This document shows positions 8,536-16,935 of a stretch of DNA of 48,857 nucleotides, in pieces. The notes below the pieces were generated by a model. The model did no database searches, was not told where the DNA came from, and worked only from the letters and a program-made list of their open reading frames with translations. Positions within the stretch are counted from its first letter, which is position 1, and each line of letters begins with the position of its first letter. The translations under genes and the position numbers were made by a program. This DNA is from Alicyclobacillus sendaiensis NBRC 100866 (GTDB lineage Bacteria; Bacillota; Bacilli; Alicyclobacillales; Alicyclobacillaceae): the NCBI RefSeq assembly GCF_001552675.1, contig NZ_BCRQ01000013.1, positions 1 through 48,857 on the forward strand, given 5' to 3'.

Positions 8536-9132
8536 ATGCGGCGCTGCAAGTGGGCGGGATCGAGAGACCTGTACGTGCGCTACCACGATGAAGAGTGGGG
8601 CGTGCCCCAGTTTGACGATGGCGTCCTGTTTGAGTTTTTGACGCTCGAGGCCGCGCAGGCGGGCCTGCAGTGGTACCTGATCTTGTCGCGCAGGGAGGCG
8701 TACCGGCGGGCGTTCGCGGATTTTCAGCCCGAGGTTGTGGCACGCTACAGTGAAGAGGACGTGGCGCGCCTCTTGGCCCCCGATTCCGGCATCATTCGCA
8801 ATCGGGCGAAGGTCGAAGCGGCGATTCATAACGCGAAGGTGTTTCTGGAGGTGCAGGCTGCGCACGGATCGTTTGCGCGCTGGCTGTGGGGGTTTGTGGA
8901 CGGCAGGCCGGAAGTGCACGCCTTTGCGCGCGAAGAGGAGGTCCCCGCAACCTCTCCGCTCGCGGAGCGCGTGAGCCGCGAGATGCGTTCCCTTGGTTTT
9001 CGTTTCGTGGGACCCGTGATGGTCTACGCGTATCTCCAGGCCGTCGGCGTGGTTCTGGACCACGTGGTGACATGTTTCCGCTATGAGCCACTCCGCGCTC
9101 TGGCAGAATCCCTGGGACATCACGCCCCATGA
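8536..9132 (+). CDS. tag: DNA-3-methyladenine glycosylase I
   Basis: This is a 198-residue base-excision repair enzyme that removes 3-methyladenine from alkylated DNA. Seen: the N-terminal RCKWAG and YHDEEWG segments, LTLEAAQAGLQW, and the C-terminal DHVVTCF segment. In E. coli Tag, zinc is bound by a Cys near residue 4, a His near 17, and a C-terminal His and Cys. All four have counterparts here. The ATG at 8536 gives the standard N-terminus (Met-x-Arg-Cys) and follows a G-rich ribosome site; a GTG six bases earlier is an alternative. Longer forms starting at 8470 have no support. It is divergent from pepF. Confidence 0.93.
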   Translation: MRRCKWAGSRDLYVRYHDEEWGVPQFDDGVLFEFLTLEAAQAGLQWYLILSRREAYRRAFADFQPEVVARYSEEDVARLLAPDSGIIRNRAKVEAAIHNAKVFLEVQAAHGSFARWLWGFVDGRPEVHAFAREEEVPATSPLAERVSREMRSLGFRFVGPVMVYAYLQAVGVVLDHVVTCFRYEPLRALAESLGHHAP

Positions 9133-9168
9133 CGCGGCGAGGCTCGGGGCTCCTGTGCCCGGCAGCGT

Positions 9169-9198
9169 TTGACCAGCGGCCCACAAAAATGGTACTAT
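9169..9198 (+). promoter_or_regulatory. Promoter of the trx-msrA operon
   Basis: TTGACC (9169-9174) and TACTAT (9193-9198) are separated by 18 bases, with the thioredoxin start 35 bases further on. The pair is close to the vegetative sigma consensus. Confidence 0.6.
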
Positions 9199-9232
9199 AA
9201 AAATGCAAGTAAGTACCTTGGGGGGTATTCCA

Positions 9233-9553
9233 ATGGCCACGATGACGTTGACGGACGCCAATTTCCAACAGGCGATTCAAGGTAATAAACCCGTGCTGGT
9301 GGATTTCTGGGCGGCGTGGTGCGGGCCTTGCCGCATGATGGCGCCGGTGCTCGAGGAGTTTGCCGAGGCGCATGCGGACAAGGTGACCGTCGCCAAGCTG
9401 AACGTCGACGAGAACCCGCAGACTACCAGCCAGTTCGGCATCATGAGCATTCCGACGCTCATCCTCTTCAAAGGCGGACGCCCGGTCAAGCAGATCATCG
9501 GGTATCAGCCGAAGGAACAGCTTGAGGCTCAGCTCGCGGACGTCCTCCAGTGA
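9233..9553 (+). CDS. trxA: Thioredoxin
   Basis: This is a classical 106-residue thioredoxin, a cytoplasmic dithiol reductant. Seen: the active site FWAAWCGPC with C30 and C33, the cis-proline segment [13 protein letters not shown], and full-length alpha/beta thioredoxin spacing. The ATG at 9233 follows a run of six G residues; an upstream ATG at 9203 overlaps the promoter and is rejected. It is followed after 16 bases by a methionine sulfoxide reductase, which uses thioredoxin as electron donor, so the two make a functional operon. A thioredoxin reductase is encoded elsewhere in the window (35579). Confidence 0.95.
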   Translation: MATMTLTDANFQQAIQGNKPVLVDFWAAWCGPCRMMAPVLEEFAEAHADKVTVAKLNVDENPQTTSQFGIMSIPTLILFKGGRPVKQIIGYQPKEQLEAQLADVLQ

Positions 9554-9569
9554 GAAAGAGGCGACGCAC

Positions 9570-10121
9570 TTGACACCTGAGGCAGAGCAGGATGTCGGCC
9601 TTGAACGGGCCACCTTCGCCGGCGGATGCTTCTGGTGCATGGTGAAGCCCTTTGACACGTGGCCGGGGGTCATCTCGGTGGTCTCCGGCTACACCGGGGG
9701 GCACGTCCCGAATCCGACTTACGAACAGGTGTGTTCCGGGACCACGGGCCACGTGGAAGCTGTGCAGATCACCTATGATCCTCGGCAAATCACGTATCAG
9801 CAGCTGCTCGATATCTTCTGGCGCCAGATCGATCCGACCGATGCCGGCGGCCAGTTTTACGATCGCGGCCCGTCCTACAAGACGGCCATCTTCTATCACA
9901 CCGAAGAACAGCGGCGCCTCGCCGAGGCATCAAAAGCCGCCCTGGAGGCGTCAGGCCGCTTTCAGAAACCGATTGTGACGGAAATTCGCCCAGCGGGCCC
10001 GTTCTACCCGGCGGAGGAGTACCACCAGGACTTCTATCGCAAGCAGCCGCTTCATTACGAGCGGTACCGGCGCGCATCGGGCCGAGACGCGTTCATCGCC
10101 GCGCACTGGGGCCGGGAATGA
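9570..10121 (+). CDS. msrA: Peptide methionine-S-sulfoxide reductase MsrA
   Basis: A 183-residue enzyme that reduces methionine-S-sulfoxide in oxidised proteins. Seen: the nucleophile in FAGGCFWCM (C20), the SGYTGG segment, [13 protein letters not shown], and the C-terminal YHQDFYRK segment. A second Cys follows at C23 and another in [10 protein letters not shown]. The usual C-terminal resolving Cys is absent, so resolution probably uses one of these. The start is a TTG with AAAGAGG nine bases upstream, just after the thioredoxin stop. The 3' end overlaps the convergent ABC ATPase gene by 29 bases. Confidence 0.93.
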   Translation: MTPEAEQDVGLERATFAGGCFWCMVKPFDTWPGVISVVSGYTGGHVPNPTYEQVCSGTTGHVEAVQITYDPRQITYQQLLDIFWRQIDPTDAGGQFYDRGPSYKTAIFYHTEEQRRLAEASKAALEASGRFQKPIVTEIRPAGPFYPAEEYHQDFYRKQPLHYERYRRASGRDAFIAAHWGRE

Positions 10122-10935
10122 CCGCGGCCTCGGCCTTCTCGCCACCCGGGGAAACCACCGTCAAAAAGGCTCGATTGCCCTGCCAGACCGTGCGCACGGG
10201 GACGTGAAAGGTGCGGGAAAGCACGTCGTCCGTGAGCACGGCTTTTTTGTCGCCACAGGCCACCACGCGCCCGTCGTCGAGCGCGAGCACGTGCGTGATG
10301 GCGGGGATCATCTCTTCAATGTGGTGCGTGACGTACAGGAGAGCGGGGGCGTCGGGTGACATCGCCATGGCATCCAGAGCGGTCAACAGTTGTTCCCGCG
10401 CGCGCACGTCGAGCGCCGTGCACGGTTCGTCGAGGATGAGCAGCGAAGGTTTCGGCATCAGCGCTCGCGCGATGAGCACCCGCTGCTTCTCGCCCTGAGA
10501 AAGGGCGTGAAACGGGCTGTCGACGAGGTGCTCGATGCCCAGCTGGCGGGCCAATGCGTGCGCGCGCTCCCATTGTTCAGGACGCGGCTTTTCCCACAGG
10601 CCGATGGAGGAGAACGCGCCGCTGACGATCACGTCGAGCGCCTTGTCGCCCTCTGCGTCTTGTTCCACGCGCCGCAGCAGGGCGTAGCTGACCCAGCCAA
10701 TCTGCCGCCGCACTTCGCGGATGTCCACGCGGCCGTACGCGTGCCCCAGCACGGACACCTGTCCGCGCGTGGGCCACTGGTAACCCGCGATGATCTGCAA
10801 CAGCGAGGTCTTGCCCGAGCCGTTGAGGCCAATCAGTCCCCAGTGTTCGCCCTCGCGAATCTCGAACGACACATCATCTAGAATTTTCCGTTCATTCCGA
10901 ATCCACGTCACGTTCGAAACGGAGAGAACCGCCAC
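10093..10935 (-). CDS. ABC transporter ATP-binding protein (YlmA-like)
   Basis: A single-domain ABC ATPase of 280 residues. Seen: Walker A GLNGSGKT (36-43), signature LSQGEKQR (145-152), Walker B LLILDEP (165-171) and an H-loop in YVTHHIEE. The C-terminal extension of about 60 residues is not a standard domain. It resembles Bacillus YlmA and the ModF/PhrA-like ATPases. No permease or binding-protein gene is adjacent, so it either serves a distant permease or acts without one. The start is a GTG with AGGAGG eight bases upstream. It follows yceI on the minus strand but is separated from it by a terminator. Confidence 0.85.
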   Translation of the reverse strand: MAVLSVSNVTWIRNERKILDDVSFEIREGEHWGLIGLNGSGKTSLLQIIAGYQWPTRGQVSVLGHAYGRVDIREVRRQIGWVSYALLRRVEQDAEGDKALDVIVSGAFSSIGLWEKPRPEQWERAHALARQLGIEHLVDSPFHALSQGEKQRVLIARALMPKPSLLILDEPCTALDVRAREQLLTALDAMAMSPDAPALLYVTHHIEEMIPAITHVLALDDGRVVACGDKKAVLTDDVLSRTFHVPVRTVWQGNRAFLTVVSPGGEKAEAAVIPGPSARR

Positions 10936-10970
10936 GTCTTCCGCCTCCTTGCTGTCTCTCTATCCTAACA

Positions 10971-11002
10971 CAAAACCGGCCGCAGACCTAGCTGCGACCG
11001 GT
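10971..11002 (-). terminator. Rho-independent terminator after yceI
   Basis: Read on the minus strand, an 11-base-pair stem (ACCGGTCGCAG with CTGCGGCCGGT, one G-U pair) encloses a six-base loop and is followed by TTTTG. It separates yceI from the ABC ATPase. Confidence 0.75.
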
Positions 11003-11028
11003 CTCTTGGTTCTCTCCGCGCTGCGCAT

Positions 11029-11562
11029 TCACTGGGCCTTCGTGGCTTGAATCTCGAGCTCAATCTTCACTTCGTCGCTCACGAGCACGCCGCCCGTCTC
11101 GAGCGCGGCGTTCCAGGTGAGACCGAAGTCCTTGCGGTTGATCTTGGCCTGCGCCGTGAAGCCTGCCACCTCTTGTCCCCACGGGTTCTTGCCCATGCCT
11201 TCGTACGTCACGTGGAAGGTGACGGGCTTTGTGACATCGCGGATGGTGAGATCGCCGGTCATGTCGTACGTGTTCGGGCCCGTCTTCACGGTCTTCGTGG
11301 CTTTGAACGTCATGTGGGGATACTTTTCCACGTCGAAGAAGTCTGCGCCGCGGAGGTGGTTGTCCCGGTTTTCGTCGCGCGTGTCAATGCTTTCGACGTC
11401 GACCGTGAAGTCGATCTCGGCCGTCGTCAGGTCCTCCGGATCCGCGATGACCGTCGCGGAGAACTTCTTGAAGTGACCACGCACCGTCGTGAACATCATG
11501 TGTTTGACGCTGAAACCAATCGTGCTGTGACTCGGATCCACATTCCAGGCTACCTTTGCCAT
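11029..11562 (-). CDS. YceI family lipocalin-like protein
   Basis: A 177-residue YceI-domain protein. The family forms an extended beta-barrel that binds isoprenoid-type lipids. Seen: N-terminal WNVDPSHSTIGFSVKHMMFTTV, central FFDVEKYPHMTF, GDLTIRDVTKPV and RKDFGLTWN, all standard YceI signatures in order. There is no signal peptide, so this is the cytoplasmic Gram-positive type. The ATG follows AGGAGG. It is divergent from an HxlR regulator, and an inverted repeat lies in its probable promoter, which suggests redox or electrophile control by that regulator. The molecular role is not established from sequence. Confidence 0.92.
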   Translation of the reverse strand: MAKVAWNVDPSHSTIGFSVKHMMFTTVRGHFKKFSATVIADPEDLTTAEIDFTVDVESIDTRDENRDNHLRGADFFDVEKYPHMTFKATKTVKTGPNTYDMTGDLTIRDVTKPVTFHVTYEGMGKNPWGQEVAGFTAQAKINRKDFGLTWNAALETGGVLVSDEVKIELEIQATKAQ

Positions 11563-11625
11563 GAGTCAACCTCCTGACCGATATCGAGATACGCCCAAGC
11601 CGAGCGCGCTTGCCTGCTCTTATTA

Positions 11626-11640
11626 TTCATCAGTGATGAA
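11626..11640. promoter_or_regulatory. Inverted repeat between yceI and hxlR, candidate operator
   Basis: TTCATC-AGT-GATGAA is a perfect palindrome with six-base arms. On the minus strand it lies between a weak -35-like TTATCA and an AATAAT -10-like box for yceI. Its placement suits an HxlR-type repressor site. Confidence 0.45.
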
Positions 11641-11673
11641 ACAATGATAAGTAGGAACATCAAAGTGCTTTGG

Positions 11674-11696
11674 TATACTTGAGGTAACTGAGTTAC
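11674..11696 (+). promoter_or_regulatory. Probable hxlR -10 box and downstream inverted repeat
   Basis: TATACT at 11674-11679 is a plausible -10. It is followed by GTAAC-TGA-GTTAC at 11684-11696, a perfect palindrome at about the transcription start, where a regulator could repress its own gene. No strong -35 is seen. Confidence 0.4.
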
Positions 11697-11714
11697 AGCG
11701 AAAGGCAGGCGTTC

Positions 11715-12074
11715 GTGTCGATGTCGTCCAGCCATCGCGAAGATTCGCCCTGTTCGGCTGTCTCCACCCTTCAAGTGCTGAGCGGCAAGTGGAAGTGGCT
11801 CATCCTGTATCACCTATTCGAACACCCTTCGCTGCGATTTTCCGAACTCATGCGCCGAATTCCCGGCATTACGCAGCGCGTCCTCACGAAGCAGTTGCGC
11901 GAACTGGAGGAAGAGGGCATCGTGGAGCGGACGGTGTATCCTGAGGTTCCCCCTCGGGTGGAGTACGCCATCACACCGTACGGCCAATCGCTGCGTCCCA
12001 TCCTCGACCTCATGCATGCGTGGGGCCTCGAGCACTTGCGCCGCAAGGCCGAACGAGCTCACCAAGAGTCCTAG
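11715..12074 (+). CDS. HxlR-family winged-helix transcriptional regulator
   Basis: A 119-residue regulator of the HxlR/DUF24 family, which senses electrophiles, disulfide stress or formaldehyde. Seen: an N-terminal Cys (C13) before the first helix, then VLSGKWKWLILYHL, FSELMRRIPGITQRVLTKQLRELEEEG (the winged helix) and RVEYAITPYG. In YodB and HypR of Bacillus a single conserved N-terminal Cys is the sensor, and C13 is in the equivalent place. The GTG at 11715 or the ATG two codons later is the start; AAAGGCAGG is the ribosome site. It is divergent from yceI with two palindromes between them, and yceI is the likely target. Confidence 0.9.
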   Translation: MSMSSSHREDSPCSAVSTLQVLSGKWKWLILYHLFEHPSLRFSELMRRIPGITQRVLTKQLRELEEEGIVERTVYPEVPPRVEYAITPYGQSLRPILDLMHAWGLEHLRRKAERAHQES

Positions 12075-12171
12075 TCGCAGGGCGACGGGCCGCGGCGCCT
12101 ACGGTCTACCGGCATGTGATGGCGACTGCTCATGCTTTTTGGCACACGACGAACGGCGGAGGTGGTGAGCG

Positions 12172-13290
12172 TTGCGCGCAGTCGTCCGAGGGCTCATCGA
12201 GGGCCAATGGAAAGACGTGATCGTCGAGGAAGGCTTCATCGCGGATGTCTGTGAAGCGGGCGTGGGCGTCATTACCGGCGCGAGGCTGGTGGACACGGCG
12301 GGGCTCTTGCTGCCGGGTTTCGTCGACGTGCACGTGCACGGGGGAGGTGGGGCGGATGTCATGGATGCCTCCATGGAGGCGTTTGAACAGATTGCGGTGA
12401 CGCACGCCCGCCACGGCACGACGGCGCTCGTGTTGACGACGGTCGCCGCGTCTCGCGAGGCCACCTTGGCCGCCCTGGCCGCCTGGCGAACGCCAGGACC
12501 ATGGCGAGGTGCGGACGTCTTGGGGTTTCACCTCGAGGGCCCGTTCATCCATCCCGCGAAGCGCGGGGCTCATCCCGCCGAACATCTGCGTGCGCCGTCG
12601 CCCGAGGAACTGCGGGCTTACGCCGAGGCTGGTCCGGTTCGCATGGTCACGTTGGCGCCGGAGCTTCCAGGCGCCGACGAGGTCATCCGGACCGCTCGCG
12701 AGTTCCGCATCGTCGTGTCGCTCGGCCATTCGGCGTCCACGTACGACGAGGCGATGCGGGCGTTCGATCTCGGCGCGCAAAGCGCCACCCACGTATTCAA
12801 CGCCATGGACGGACTGCACCACCGGCGCCCCGGACTGGCCGCCGCGGCCCTTGACCGCGCGGACGCGATGGTGGAAATCATTCTCGACGGCGTCCACGTC
12901 CATCCCGCCATCGCGCGGCTCGCGGTGCGCGCCAAAGGGCGTCACGGGGTCATGCTCGTGACGGATGCCGTGTCCGTGGTGGACATGCCGGAGGGCCGGT
13001 ACTGGTTTGCGGGTGACGAGATGGTGTACCGAGCCGGCGAGGTGAGGCGTCCAGACGGCACCCTCGCGGGCAGCGCGCTGACCATGGAACGCGCGGTGCA
13101 GGTGGGCCTCGCGCACGGCGTGTTTCTGCTCGACGACGTGCCCGACGTGGCGGCGGCAAATGCCGCGCGCCTCCTGGGCGAGCGGCGCGGGCGCATCGCG
13201 CGGGGGTATCGAGCGGACCTCGTGGCCCTCTCTGCGGATGGCGCCGTGACCCACACCCTGGTCGGCGGCCGGCTGGTGCATTGCACGTGA
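12172..13290 (+). CDS. nagA: N-acetylglucosamine-6-phosphate deacetylase
   Basis: A 372-residue amidohydrolase that converts GlcNAc-6-phosphate to glucosamine-6-phosphate and acetate in cell-wall and chitin sugar recycling. Seen: the metal motif HVHG (H54, H56), the FHLEGPFIHP glutamate segment, LGHSAST, ATHVFNAMDGLHHR and the catalytic aspartate in VTDAVSV. The start is a TTG with GGAGGTGG upstream. Neither nagB nor a GlcNAc transporter is adjacent, so this is an isolated nagA. Order and length are normal. Confidence 0.93.
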   Translation: MRAVVRGLIEGQWKDVIVEEGFIADVCEAGVGVITGARLVDTAGLLLPGFVDVHVHGGGGADVMDASMEAFEQIAVTHARHGTTALVLTTVAASREATLAALAAWRTPGPWRGADVLGFHLEGPFIHPAKRGAHPAEHLRAPSPEELRAYAEAGPVRMVTLAPELPGADEVIRTAREFRIVVSLGHSASTYDEAMRAFDLGAQSATHVFNAMDGLHHRRPGLAAAALDRADAMVEIILDGVHVHPAIARLAVRAKGRHGVMLVTDAVSVVDMPEGRYWFAGDEMVYRAGEVRRPDGTLAGSALTMERAVQVGLAHGVFLLDDVPDVAAANAARLLGERRGRIARGYRADLVALSADGAVTHTLVGGRLVHCT

Positions 13291-13434
13291 CCGCCCTCGA
13301 CGGTGCACCTCTGCCCGCCATTCGGCGGCGCCCTCGCCAAGACGCGGCCTCGGTGGTACAATGTGTATCATGTTTATCGGTTTACTTACATTATGGCGAT
13401 CCGACCGAGATCGCGTGGGTTGGGAGGAGTTAGC

Positions 13435-14595
13435 GTGTCAGTGACGGAACGCGAACGCGGGGCGGTGCTGGAGCATCTGGTGCCGGCGCCTGAGGCGGCA
13501 GATGCGCGGCGGGCTTGGTCTGAGCTCAAGGCCGTTTCGCTTGACGAGATCGCCGTGTCCGATTTGTATCAACTCGGGATTGGCGCCTTCTCGCCGCTCG
13601 ATGGGTTTGTGTCGGAGGACGATTATCACGCCGTCGTCGAGACCATGCGCCTCACGACGGGACACATCTGGTCCATTCCGGTGACGTTGCCCGTCTCGGA
13701 GGACGTGGCGCGCACGCTGCGGCTCGATGAGACGGTCGCGCTCGTCCGGCCGGACGGGGTGGTCTGCGGGCGCATGACCATCCGCCACATGTATCGGCCC
13801 AATCTGGACCACGAAGCGGAACAAGTGTACCGAACCAAGGACGTGGAGCATCCCGGCGTGCGGAGGCTGTACGAGCGCGGAGGCGTGTACCTGGGCGGTC
13901 CCGTCGAGGTCCTGCCGGACGAGCGTGAGGATGAGTTCACGCCGTACGCGTACACGCCCCGGCAGACGCGCGCCGCATTCCAGGAGCGCGGGTGGAGGAC
14001 GGTGGTCGGGTTTCAGACTCGAAATCCGGTGCACCGCGCGCACGAGTATATTCAGAAGGTCGCGCTCGAGATGGTGGATGGGCTGTTTTTGAACCCGCTC
14101 GTGGGGCCCACCAAGGCGGACGACGTGCCGGCCGACGTACGCCTGCGCGCGTATCAGGTCATCCTTGAGCACTACTACCCGCGGGATCGCGTGTTTTTCG
14201 GTGTATACAAGGCCGCCATGCGGTATGCTGGCCCCCGCGAGGCGGTCATGCACGCGCTGGTCCGGCGGAATTTCGGCTGCACGCACTTCATCGTCGGGCG
14301 CGATCACGCCGGCGTGGGCAATTACTATGGCCCCTTCGACGCGCAGCGCATCTTTGACGCCTTCGATGTGGCGGAGCTCGGCATCACGCCGCTGTTTTTC
14401 GACAACGCGTTCTACTGCCGCAAATGTCAGGGCATGGCGACGGCGAAGACGTGCCCGCACGGCGACGACGATCACGTCATGCTGTCCGGCACTAAGGTGC
14501 GCCAGATGCTGCGCGAGGGCATCGCGCCGCCGCCGGAGTTCAGCCGGCCGGAGGTCGTCCAAGTTCTGATGGAGTATTACGCGAAACAGCCTTAA
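13435..14595 (+). CDS. sat: Sulfate adenylyltransferase (ATP sulfurylase)
   Basis: A 386-residue homomeric ATP sulfurylase that makes adenosine 5'-phosphosulfate from sulfate and ATP. Seen: [12 protein letters not shown] (the QxRNPxHxxH motif), [17 protein letters not shown] and [13 protein letters not shown]. There is also a cysteine-rich [20 protein letters not shown] segment typical of thermophile and Bacillus forms, which may bind zinc. A GTG start with GGGAGGAG five bases upstream is chosen; a second GTG lies two codons later. The usual cysH, cysC and sulfate permease neighbours are absent, so the rest of sulfate assimilation must be elsewhere. Confidence 0.94.
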   Translation: MSVTERERGAVLEHLVPAPEAADARRAWSELKAVSLDEIAVSDLYQLGIGAFSPLDGFVSEDDYHAVVETMRLTTGHIWSIPVTLPVSEDVARTLRLDETVALVRPDGVVCGRMTIRHMYRPNLDHEAEQVYRTKDVEHPGVRRLYERGGVYLGGPVEVLPDEREDEFTPYAYTPRQTRAAFQERGWRTVVGFQTRNPVHRAHEYIQKVALEMVDGLFLNPLVGPTKADDVPADVRLRAYQVILEHYYPRDRVFFGVYKAAMRYAGPREAVMHALVRRNFGCTHFIVGRDHAGVGNYYGPFDAQRIFDAFDVAELGITPLFFDNAFYCRKCQGMATAKTCPHGDDDHVMLSGTKVRQMLREGIAPPPEFSRPEVVQVLMEYYAKQP

Positions 14596-14646
14596 ACTAG
14601 ACGGTAGGCCCGTGAGGGCCGAGTCAAGCGAGCTTGGAGGCTTGTC

Positions 14647-15111
14647 GTGATGACGGATCGACCGCTCCTCAGTCTGGACGAACATTTGTGCTTCGCCGTG
14701 TACGCGTGCGCCCGTGAAACGATGCGGCTCTATCGCTCGTTTTTAGAGCCGCATGGACTCACGTTTCCCCAATACATGGTGCTGGTCGCGCTGTACGAGC
14801 TCGGCGCGTGCACGGTCAAGGCGCTTGGGGAGCGGCTTTATTTGGATTCTGGCACGCTGACTCCCTTGTTGAAGCGAATGCAGGAGAGCGGGCTTGTCGA
14901 CAGGCGGCGGGACGCCGACGACGAGCGCAAGATGTGCGTATCGCTCACGGAGAAGGGGCGGGCGCTGCGCGAAGAGCTGCGCGCCGTCCCCGACTGTGTC
15001 AAGGATCAGATAGACGGCTTTCGGGACGAGGAGATTGTGGACCTGCGTGCGCGCGTGCGCACCCTGCTCGAGCGCATTCACCGGGCCAACGAACAGCTGG
15101 CGGGCGAATGA
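14647..15111 (+). CDS. ohrR: OhrR-type MarR family organic hydroperoxide sensor
   Basis: A 154-residue MarR-family repressor that closely resembles Bacillus OhrR. Seen: the reactive cysteine C15 in SLDEHLCFAVYACARE, PQYMVLVALYE, the DNA-recognition region LGERLYLDSGTLTPLLKRM and the wing RRDADDERKMCVSLTEKG. Oxidation of C15 by organic peroxides would release DNA. It has further cysteines (C22 and others), so it could be of the one- or two-Cys type. Either GTG 14647 or ATG 14650 is the start, with GGAGG upstream. No ohr peroxidase gene is adjacent, which is unusual. The 3' end overlaps the convergent gene by 34 bases. Confidence 0.88.
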   Translation: MMTDRPLLSLDEHLCFAVYACARETMRLYRSFLEPHGLTFPQYMVLVALYELGACTVKALGERLYLDSGTLTPLLKRMQESGLVDRRRDADDERKMCVSLTEKGRALREELRAVPDCVKDQIDGFRDEEIVDLRARVRTLLERIHRANEQLAGE

Positions 15112-15812
15112 GACAGGCGGCGCACGGGCCTCGGGCAACCGATGCGGGCCGTGCGCGCCTCCGCCGAGTGGGCCATCGCCGGTTGGCCGTCGCACCCGTA
15201 AAGGCGAAGGAGGGACGCTTCTCCCGTTCGGGCCACAGCCGGCTGGATGATCCATGGCCGGTGCACCACACGGGTCTCGAACACGGCGCCCAGGGCGCGC
15301 GCGTAGAGCACATCGCGGTTGAGAAGCCAGGCCTCCACGGAATGAGGCGCGGGCTCGTACCACGGCATGTGCCCTCCGGCTCGCTGAAAGCCGAGGGACA
15401 GGGCCGGTCCGCCGCCGGCTTGGCTCACCACGCCGATGGCTAGGCGCTCCCCGTTTTCCATTGCGGCGATGTCCGCCAGCTCGAACGGCAGCGCGTAGGC
15501 GAGTTTGCCGAGCCGCGCGGGCCACACCCGGTCGGTTTCCAGGCGAAGAAACCACACCCCCGGCTTCTCACCCCTGCGGACGTACGTGCGGAGGTTCATC
15601 TGCCAGAACCGGCGCATGCCGGGGATGGGCGGCAAACCCCGCAACCGGAATGGGTCCACCGAAAACACCACCACGCTGACGTAGGCGCAGCCGTCGAACA
15701 GATCCAACTCCAAACCGGGCGGGATGTGGCGCATCACGGCGCCAGGATCGGCGCGCCAGTGCGCCATGGCTAGATTCCGCCACGTCTGCTCCACACACCA
15801 TGTCTCTCGCAT
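15078..15812 (-). CDS. DUF2071 family protein (YqjF-like)
   Basis: A protein of about 244 residues that matches the DUF2071/YqjF family, whose function is unknown. Seen: the N-terminal WRNLAMAHWRADP and IPPGLELDLFDGCAYVSVV segments that open this family, and the PGMRRFWQMNLRTYVRRG core. The ATG at 15812 has AAGGAGGG upstream, somewhat distant; longer forms have no ribosome site. The C-terminal 20 residues lie partly within the overlap with ohrR and look low in complexity (Arg, Ser, Cys). It is convergent with ohrR and divergent from gluQ. Confidence 0.82.
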   Translation of the reverse strand: MRETWCVEQTWRNLAMAHWRADPGAVMRHIPPGLELDLFDGCAYVSVVVFSVDPFRLRGLPPIPGMRRFWQMNLRTYVRRGEKPGVWFLRLETDRVWPARLGKLAYALPFELADIAAMENGERLAIGVVSQAGGGPALSLGFQRAGGHMPWYEPAPHSVEAWLLNRDVLYARALGAVFETRVVHRPWIIQPAVARTGEASLLRLYGCDGQPAMAHSAEARTARIGCPRPVRRLSHSPASCSLAR

Positions 15813-15906
15813 CGTCGCTTCTCCCTCCTTCGGTATCGTGCGCGCCGTCTCGCGGGACATCACCAGCAAGTTTTGTTAACATGGAAGGCGAAGAGAGGTG
15901 TGCCGA

Positions 15907-16890
15907 TTGACGCCCTCGTACAAAGGTCGATTTGCGCCCAGTCCCACCGGCGATTTGCACGTGGGCAACGCCTGGGTGGCCGTGCTCGCCTGGCTCGACG
16001 CGCGCCGAAACGGCGGCGCGTTCGTTCTGCGCGTCGAAGACCTGGACGAGGCGAGATGCCGCGACGCGTACCGCCAGGCGATGATCGACGACCTCCGCTG
16101 GCTTGGCATCGATTGGGACGAAGGCCCAGACGTGGGCGGGCCCGCCGCGCCCTACGAGCAACGCCTTCGGCGCGAGAGCTACGAGCGGGCGCTCGAACAT
16201 CTGCGCAGCGCGCGCGAACTGTACCCGTGTTTCTGCCCGCGATCGCGGCTTTTGTCCATCGCGTCGGCGCCACAGGGGCTGTTCGGGGATGAGCCGCGCT
16301 ACGACCGCCGTTGCCTTCGACTCTCGGACGCAAGGCGCTCGGAGCTCGCCGCGAGCAAGCCACCATCGCTGCGCCTTCACGTTCGGGACGATGCGCTCAT
16401 CACGGTGGACGATCGCTTGCTCGGCCGCACGACGGCTCGGCCGGCGGAAGGCGGCGACTTCGTCGTCCGGAGGGCGGACGGCGTGATCGCGTACCACCTG
16501 GCCGTCGTCGTCGACGATCACGCCATGGGCGTCACCGACGTGATCCGCGGATCCGATTTGTTTCCGTCCGCGTTTCGCCAGGTCTATCTCGCCGAGCGCC
16601 TGGGCTATGCCCCGCCGCGCTACGCGCACGTGCCGCTCGTGGTGGATGGCGACGGACGCAGGCTCGCGAAGCGGCACGGGGACCTGTCTCTCCGCGCGCT
16701 GCGCGACGCGGGCGTGCGGCCGCAGCGGCTCGTGGGGTTGCTTCTCTGGCTCGCCGGGCAAGCGGATCGCCCCGAGGACATTTCGCTCCGCGAGGCGGTG
16801 GGCGCGTTCGATCTCGCCCGAGTGCCCCGCCATCCCATCGTGTGGCGGACCGCGTATACGGCGTGGCTTCGGGGGAATGGCGACTTGTAG
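15907..16890 (+). CDS. gluQ: Glutamyl-Q tRNA(Asp) synthetase
   Basis: A 327-residue truncated glutamyl-tRNA synthetase lacking the anticodon-binding domain. GluQ activates glutamate and attaches it to queuosine in tRNA(Asp). Seen: N-terminal GRFAPSPTGDLHVGN (the HIGH-type motif at 18-21), VLRVEDLDEAR, and the zinc ligands CFC...YDRRC as in E. coli YadB. There is also the KMSKS-like RRLAKRHGD, followed immediately by a short C-terminus. The normal length is about 300. Both TTG 15907 (AGAGAGG eight bases upstream) and GTG 15898 could start it. It may be cotranscribed with the aldehyde dehydrogenase 45 bases downstream. Confidence 0.88.
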   Translation: MTPSYKGRFAPSPTGDLHVGNAWVAVLAWLDARRNGGAFVLRVEDLDEARCRDAYRQAMIDDLRWLGIDWDEGPDVGGPAAPYEQRLRRESYERALEHLRSARELYPCFCPRSRLLSIASAPQGLFGDEPRYDRRCLRLSDARRSELAASKPPSLRLHVRDDALITVDDRLLGRTTARPAEGGDFVVRRADGVIAYHLAVVVDDHAMGVTDVIRGSDLFPSAFRQVYLAERLGYAPPRYAHVPLVVDGDGRRLAKRHGDLSLRALRDAGVRPQRLVGLLLWLAGQADRPEDISLREAVGAFDLARVPRHPIVWRTAYTAWLRGNGDL

Positions 16891-16935
16891 GAGAGGAAAC
16901 GCTGTGCAGAGAACACGACGCGGGAGGATGAAACC

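Noticed and set aside
12020-12220. A 66-codon frame between hxlR and nagA
   Set aside because: It overlaps both genes in another frame, without a ribosome site.
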